From JAOSJT01 sp035362335 (GTDB lineage: Bacteria > Bacteroidota > Ignavibacteria > SZUA-365), in assembly GCA_035362335.1 (NCBI GenBank), contig DAOSDL010000007.1, positions 62,001-126,000 on the forward strand: 64,000 nt of DNA. The letters are read 5' to 3'. The position numbers were made by a program, and so were the translations under genes. Below are positions 59,966 through 64,000 of this stretch, piece by piece. Each line of letters starts with the position of its first letter. Positions within the stretch are counted from its first letter, which is position 1. The notes under the pieces are model-generated. The model was not told the DNA's origin, did not search any database, and saw nothing but the letters and a program-made list of their open reading frames with translations.

Positions 59966-60309
59966 ATTTTTCTGGTCACCTGCATCCTCATGCTTATAGC
60001 CGCCATGGTGGTTCTGCAACGACCTCATTTGCGACTGAGGACTCTGGCTCTTGTGGGCAGCAATATTTGAAACCGTGGCAATCATCGGTGGATTCTATTC
60101 AGAATCCGAGTTTATTCAACAGACTGAAAGGTGACGTAATGGTTATAACAGCGAATGCACGGCAGAGAAATCGACAAGTCATGACAATCTCGCTTACAAT
60201 CTGTTAGAAAGATTCACAGCAATAATACAATTCATCGATGTGGAATGCAATAAAAAAAACGGAGCGACTTGCGCCGCTCCGTTCATAACAGAGTAGTCGA
60301 TTCGCCGCT
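59966..60309. other. Intergenic region after the transposase relic
   Basis: This A+T-rich stretch has no supported gene. It ends with the terminator of the Kelch/Omp28 gene at 60252-60282. Confidence 0.5.
60252..60282 (-). terminator. Rho-independent terminator of the Kelch/Omp28 gene
   Basis: On the minus strand ACGGAGCG and CGCTCCGT form an 8-bp stem with an 8-nt loop, followed by a run of eight T. It lies 28 nt after the stop codon. Confidence 0.9.
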
Positions 60310-62721
60310 TTACTTCATCAGCGTCATGCTGCGCGTTTGCACGAAGTCGCCGGCGCGCATGGTGACGTGGTACACGCCCGAGGGCAGACCCGCCGCATTG
60401 AAGTAGGACGTGTGACGACCGGCATCCTGCACGTCGTCGACGAGACGGGCCACTTCACGACCCAACGCATCGGTAACGATCAAGGACATGGCGCTGCGCT
60501 GCGGGAGATCGTAGCTCAGCGTGGTGCCGGGATTGAAGGGATTCGGATAGTTCTGACGCAACGCGAAGCCCGCATTGGCCGGCAACGGCTCGACATCAGT
60601 CACGAAACTCTGCAAGGGGATTTGAAGACTTTGCAGTACCGGACCAAAGGTATTGCCATCGGACACATGCGCGAAGATGATGAAGCGGCTGGTTTCGATC
60701 GTGGAATCCACGCTCGTGAAACTGAACTGCTTCGACACTATGGTCTGCGATGCAACAGGCATGCCCGCACTGATAACTTCACCCGCATTGTTCGGGAGCA
60801 GTTTGCGCATGACATGGTCATGGAAATAGGGGTAGATCAACTGCGTTCCACCGGAAGCCGGGAAGAACGTCTGTGCATAGTTCATGCGATCCTGCACCTG
60901 CGCGACGTTGAGGCGGATGGGATCAGTCACACCACGGTGGAAGAGCACATCCACAGTGAAGGACGTGGCTTTGGTCTGGGGATCGTAGGACTTGTCGCGC
61001 ACAGTGATGGTAAGTGGGCTGCGGGTGGTCTGCAATACCTCGCCGATGCGGCGGGCCCACTCACCACGGTTGATTGCTGCGACGGAGTTGCCTTCAAACA
61101 CCATGCGATTGACAGAACCCTGCGGATAACCGGTGAGCCCGATGGCGTTGACCCAGAATTCGGTCGCGGGCGTCAGCATAGGTTCATATGTGCGTCCGCC
61201 GTGGTAGTAAATCGCATTGACTCGACCCGGGTAGCGCAACAGCGCCGCCTTAAGGCTGTCCACTCCAAAGGGGCAATAGCCGCACCAGGTGCCGGTGCCC
61301 GCTTCGAGCAAGGCGATCATCTCGGTGTCCACATCCTCGTTCTGCACGTTCAGTTTCACGGAGACGGTGGTGGACTGCTTTTCAGGATCGTTGGTGGTGA
61401 TCGCGAAGCTGCCGTAATGTGTGCCGTTGCCGGGATTTGTGCCGAGCGTTGCGACGATGGCCAATTTCTCGGCCGGCTGAATGGTGCCATTAGCCGTTGG
61501 GAAGGTGATCCATGCGTCGGAAGTCGTGGCGCTCCAGGTCAGCGGCGCGCTGCCATTGTTCGTGAGTTCCACTTTGATGGGCATGGTCGAACCGAGCTTC
61601 AACCACTCGTCGAACTCCGTTTTTCCAAAAAGGGCGACGGGACCACCCGCAGCCGAAATACTCAGCATTTCCACCGCGCTGATTGCGCTGCTGGGAGTAT
61701 CACTTCCACCAAAGACGTACAGCTTATCGGTACCGTCAAAAATCATGCTCGTCGTGTAATACACTGGCGAGGGCTTGACATCCATGATGGTCCATGCGCC
61801 GCTTGCCGGATCGTAGTTGTACGTTTTTCCCGTCGGTTCTCCTGAGGCAAGACTTGCGGAGTTGTAACCGCTCGTGAAATAGGCCTTGCCCATCGCAGCT
61901 CCGGAGGAGAGGCGCATAGTCGAACCGCCGGGGTAATCAGCGATTTGGGTGAAGGAAATATCGTCACCGACGATAGTACCTTTGTACGCCCAGACACCGA
62001 ACGTGCCTTGATTGTTGACATAGCGAACCCCGCCAGCCATGATTACCTGATCGTCTATGACCGCGACACCTTGGTTCAGAGTACCGGCAGGAAGCGCGCT
62101 TGCCGAAATTGTCCATGTGTTGGACGCGGGGTCATAAATCTGGATTACGTCAGTCGAAGAGGTGAATGATGCGCGGCCGCCTCCCAACACGAAAATCCTG
62201 CCGTTATAAACAAAGGTACCAGCTCCAAACACCGGAGTGGGCATGTTTGCTTTGGTGGTGATGGCGTTTGTTGCGGGATCGAACTCCAGAACCTGTTGCT
62301 GCAACGTAACCGGATTCGTTGCGCTGTATCCACCGATGATGTAAATCTTGTCGTTGACGGTTTGCGCGGCGGCGAGAGCACGCTGCACCGGGAGATTGGC
62401 AACGGCAGTCCATGTGCCGGTTGCAAGATCGAGCTTGAAGATCTTGTTATCCCAGCGCAATCCGGCATCGCCGCCTCCAAATACGTACATCGCGTTTCCG
62501 TGTACGGCGGCGCAAGCGTAGCCTTTGGCATTAGGCATGGGATTCCCCACGCTCCATTGGCCGGCAATATCGGCAGGAATGGTCGTCGGTATCGCGGGAT
62601 CAGGCTGAGCGACAACCAATCCTTCATTCGGCGCGGTCATGACACTCTGTGCCACCAGTGTGCCATGGAAGCAACACAGCAATGGGAGCACAAGCAGGAA
62701 CGACACTATCCTTGTTCTCAT
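60310..62721 (-). CDS. T9SS-exported protein with Kelch and Omp28/thioredoxin-like domains
   Basis: The protein has 803 residues. AAAGGAGA lies 8 nt before ATG 62721. The signal peptide ends TLVAQ. Residues about 55-370 hold at least five Kelch repeats with the GG..YVFGG pattern (AMYVFGGGD, KIYIIGGYS, RIFVLGGGR, KLYVFGGSD), predicting a beta-propeller. A BACON/ASPM-like beta domain (TNNGSAPLTWSATTSDAWITF) follows, then an Omp28-type thioredoxin-fold region with GTGTWCGYCPFGVDSL, a CxxC. The end is a T9SS sorting domain (LRQNYPNPFNPGTTLSYDLPQ). It is probably surface-located or secreted; the job of the CxxC is unknown. Confidence 0.88.
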   Translation of the reverse strand: MRTRIVSFLLVLPLLCCFHGTLVAQSVMTAPNEGLVVAQPDPAIPTTIPADIAGQWSVGNPMPNAKGYACAAVHGNAMYVFGGGDAGLRWDNKIFKLDLATGTWTAVANLPVQRALAAAQTVNDKIYIIGGYSATNPVTLQQQVLEFDPATNAITTKANMPTPVFGAGTFVYNGRIFVLGGGRASFTSSTDVIQIYDPASNTWTISASALPAGTLNQGVAVIDDQVIMAGGVRYVNNQGTFGVWAYKGTIVGDDISFTQIADYPGGSTMRLSSGAAMGKAYFTSGYNSASLASGEPTGKTYNYDPASGAWTIMDVKPSPVYYTTSMIFDGTDKLYVFGGSDTPSSAISAVEMLSISAAGGPVALFGKTEFDEWLKLGSTMPIKVELTNNGSAPLTWSATTSDAWITFPTANGTIQPAEKLAIVATLGTNPGNGTHYGSFAITTNDPEKQSTTVSVKLNVQNEDVDTEMIALLEAGTGTWCGYCPFGVDSLKAALLRYPGRVNAIYYHGGRTYEPMLTPATEFWVNAIGLTGYPQGSVNRMVFEGNSVAAINRGEWARRIGEVLQTTRSPLTITVRDKSYDPQTKATSFTVDVLFHRGVTDPIRLNVAQVQDRMNYAQTFFPASGGTQLIYPYFHDHVMRKLLPNNAGEVISAGMPVASQTIVSKQFSFTSVDSTIETSRFIIFAHVSDGNTFGPVLQSLQIPLQSFVTDVEPLPANAGFALRQNYPNPFNPGTTLSYDLPQRSAMSLIVTDALGREVARLVDDVQDAGRHTSYFNAAGLPSGVYHVTMRAGDFVQTRSMTLMK

Positions 62722-62978
62722 GCACAATCTCCTTTCAAAAGGGTGTGTGGTGTGGGAATGAGCTACTATGGAAATCGAGAGCAGTCCGCTGTGAGTCGCC
62801 TCTCCGGAGGGTCGGAAAGGCGCTATAGTAGATAGCAATAAGGAAACGTAGCGAACACATGGAACTTGTGCAACTCCGAAATTTCAGCACCATGGAGCCG
62901 ATACCCTGCGGCGAAATCTTCATTTGCGGATTGCGCGCAGCGTCTCGCCTCGGAGCGCGGCCCCATGCTCCACGCGTA
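62722..62978. other. Intergenic region
   Basis: This 257-bp gap between two minus-strand genes has no terminator-like hairpin that I could find for the MFS gene, and no coding frame that I trust. It should contain the promoter of the Kelch/Omp28 gene. Confidence 0.5.
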
Positions 62979-64000
62979 TCAGCTCGTCCGTGAAGCGTCC
63001 GGCTCGCGCACCAGCAACCAGAGCAGCGCACTTATCGCCAGAGCGACGCAACTGATGATGAAAATGATGTTTTTGTCGGCCGCGCGCTGTATAAGCAGAC
63101 CGAGGCCGAGACTGACGAACAACTGCGGTATCACCACCGAAAGATTGAAAATGCCCATGAAGAGGCCCGTGCGCGTTTTGTCCACATACTCGGTCATGAT
63201 GGCGAAAGGCAGGCTGACCACGGCCGCCCAACCCACACCCACCACAGCCATCATCACATACAGCATTACCGGCGATGCGGCGAACAGCAAAATGCCACCA
63301 TAGCCCAGAGCCATGATCCCCACGGCAAGTGTGTGTACGCGCACGCGGCCGATGCGCTCGGCGAGGGGCTCCAGTACGGTGACCGGCAGGATGAACCCCA
63401 CCGTGTTAAGCACGAGAAATGCCCAATTGATAATGCCTCCCGTGGCCTCGGCACTTTCCGGCTTCAAGGCGTGCGCAATCCACGCGAATATGTACACGAA
63501 CATGGTCTGTATGCCTATCCAGGAAAAAGCGTGGGCGAAGTAAATACGCAGCAGCTGCGGCCAGTTGCTGCCCGTCCCGCCTCCCTGCGTCGCCGCGCTG
63601 TCCTGCTCGCCATGCAAGGTGCGCGGCTCTTCAATGAATAACGGCGGAAGCAGCGAGAACAACAGCACGATCACCGCTCCGGCGTAAATCAACACGTAAT
63701 TCCCCAGCAAGGCGCCGGTACCGTAAGCGGCCACACCGAAAAATCCACTGATGGTCTGCATCCACGTGTAGCCGCGCGTGCGCTGCACGCCCTCCGGCGT
63801 CACATCGGCGATGATGGAGCGTGTGGGATTGAAGCTGATGTTGATCGCGAGATCCAGGGTCAACGCCACGGTGATGGCCACGCCGAGCAGTCCGCCCACG
63901 CCGAGCATGTCGTGGATGTGGTGAATGTTGGGCAGAGCCAGTAGCATCAACGCCGCGAGTATGCCGCCCAGGATGATGAACGGCCTGCGCCGTCCGCCCC
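62979..64000 (-). CDS. MFS transporter, N-terminus off the window
   Basis: The frame is open from the right edge to the stop at 62979, about 340 codons. The first visible residues, GGRRRPFIILGGIL, are the loop 2-3 motif of MFS sugar carriers (GRRRPxIxxG), so roughly two helices are missing. About ten helices follow. ISFNPTRSIIADVTPEGVQRTRGYTWMQTISG resembles the SUT/GPH-like sucrose or melibiose-type transporters. The substrate is probably a sugar or glycoside, on weak evidence. The apparent start at 63950 is a TTG within the coding sequence, not the true start. Confidence 0.85.
   Translation of the reverse strand, partial: GGRRRPFIILGGILAALMLLALPNIHHIHDMLGVGGLLGVAITVALTLDLAINISFNPTRSIIADVTPEGVQRTRGYTWMQTISGFFGVAAYGTGALLGNYVLIYAGAVIVLLFSLLPPLFIEEPRTLHGEQDSAATQGGGTGSNWPQLLRIYFAHAFSWIGIQTMFVYIFAWIAHALKPESAEATGGIINWAFLVLNTVGFILPVTVLEPLAERIGRVRVHTLAVGIMALGYGGILLFAASPVMLYVMMAVVGVGWAAVVSLPFAIMTEYVDKTRTGLFMGIFNLSVVIPQLFVSLGLGLLIQRAADKNIIFIISCVALAISALLWLLVREPDASRTS

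Noticed and set aside
59171..60085. 304-residue open frame on the minus strand
   Set aside because: It lies opposite a recognisable plus-strand transposase relic, has His/Gln/Arg-rich shadow composition, no ribosome binding site and no known motif.

Overview
The window is a chromosomal segment of a fairly GC-rich member of the Bacteroidota/Chlorobiota (FCB) group, perhaps a Kapabacteria- or Ignavibacteria-like lineage. The main evidence is that four secreted proteins (starting near 1041, 24918, 42472 and 62721) end in the type IX secretion (Por/T9SS) sorting domain, with motifs such as PNPFNP and a final beta-sandwich. TonB/ExbBD, TolC/RND and many outer-membrane barrels show a Gram-negative envelope. 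No rRNA, tRNA or CRISPR array was seen. Apart from the two transposon-related loci at 56.7-60.0 kb, the content is ordinary chromosome.

Layout. 1-5.8 kb: a partial secreted protein, a T9SS-exported chymotrypsin-fold protease, and three signal-anchored pilin/PilX-like genes, one ending in a SEC-C zinc motif. The protease gene and the pilin cluster share an upstream array of 11-bp-phased TGTAA repeats. 5.8-12.0 kb (minus): a complete Mrp Na+/H+ antiporter operon, mrpABCDEFG, followed by a methyltransferase. 12.2-18.5 kb (plus): a membrane/TPR protein, an alkaline-phosphatase-fold protein lacking the usual His ligands, rubrerythrin, biotin ligase and a cysteine desulfurase. 18.9-25 kb (minus): Ppx/GppA phosphatase, PrmA, an M28 peptidase and a large T9SS metalloprotease. 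25.2-31.9 kb (minus): an RND efflux operon (adaptor, pump, TolC) with an orphan oligopeptide-type ABC ATPase at its end. 32.9-41.1 kb: DoxX, an outer-membrane protein, a dual-specificity-type phosphatase, then an AddB-like Fe-S nuclease and an AddA-like helicase-nuclease. 41.4-44.8 kb (minus): a T9SS cargo protein and a membrane spermidine-synthase-like protein.

45.4-53.3 kb (minus) is the most interesting block. It is a tight seven-gene operon of a 999-aa TPR protein, an outer-membrane barrel, a 77-aa HU-like protein, a membrane-anchored HU-domain protein, ExbB, ExbD and TonB. The arrangement suggests an energised envelope machine with a DNA-binding-fold component on the cytoplasmic side of the inner membrane. 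53.7-56.6 kb (plus): a MoxR/RavA-type AAA+ ATPase and a VWA (ViaA-like) partner. 56.7-60.2 kb: an IS1380-type element whose transposase carries an in-frame amber codon, an A+T-richer stretch with a Cys-rich secreted protein, and a decayed IS1182-type transposase. 60.3-64 kb (minus): a Kelch/Omp28 T9SS protein and a partial MFS transporter.

Two families of dispersed intergenic repeats link distant gaps: one at 18.5-18.9 and 41.1-41.4 kb, the other at 32.0-32.8 and 45.0-45.4 kb. All statements rest on reading the sequence and on family knowledge; no database search was run.
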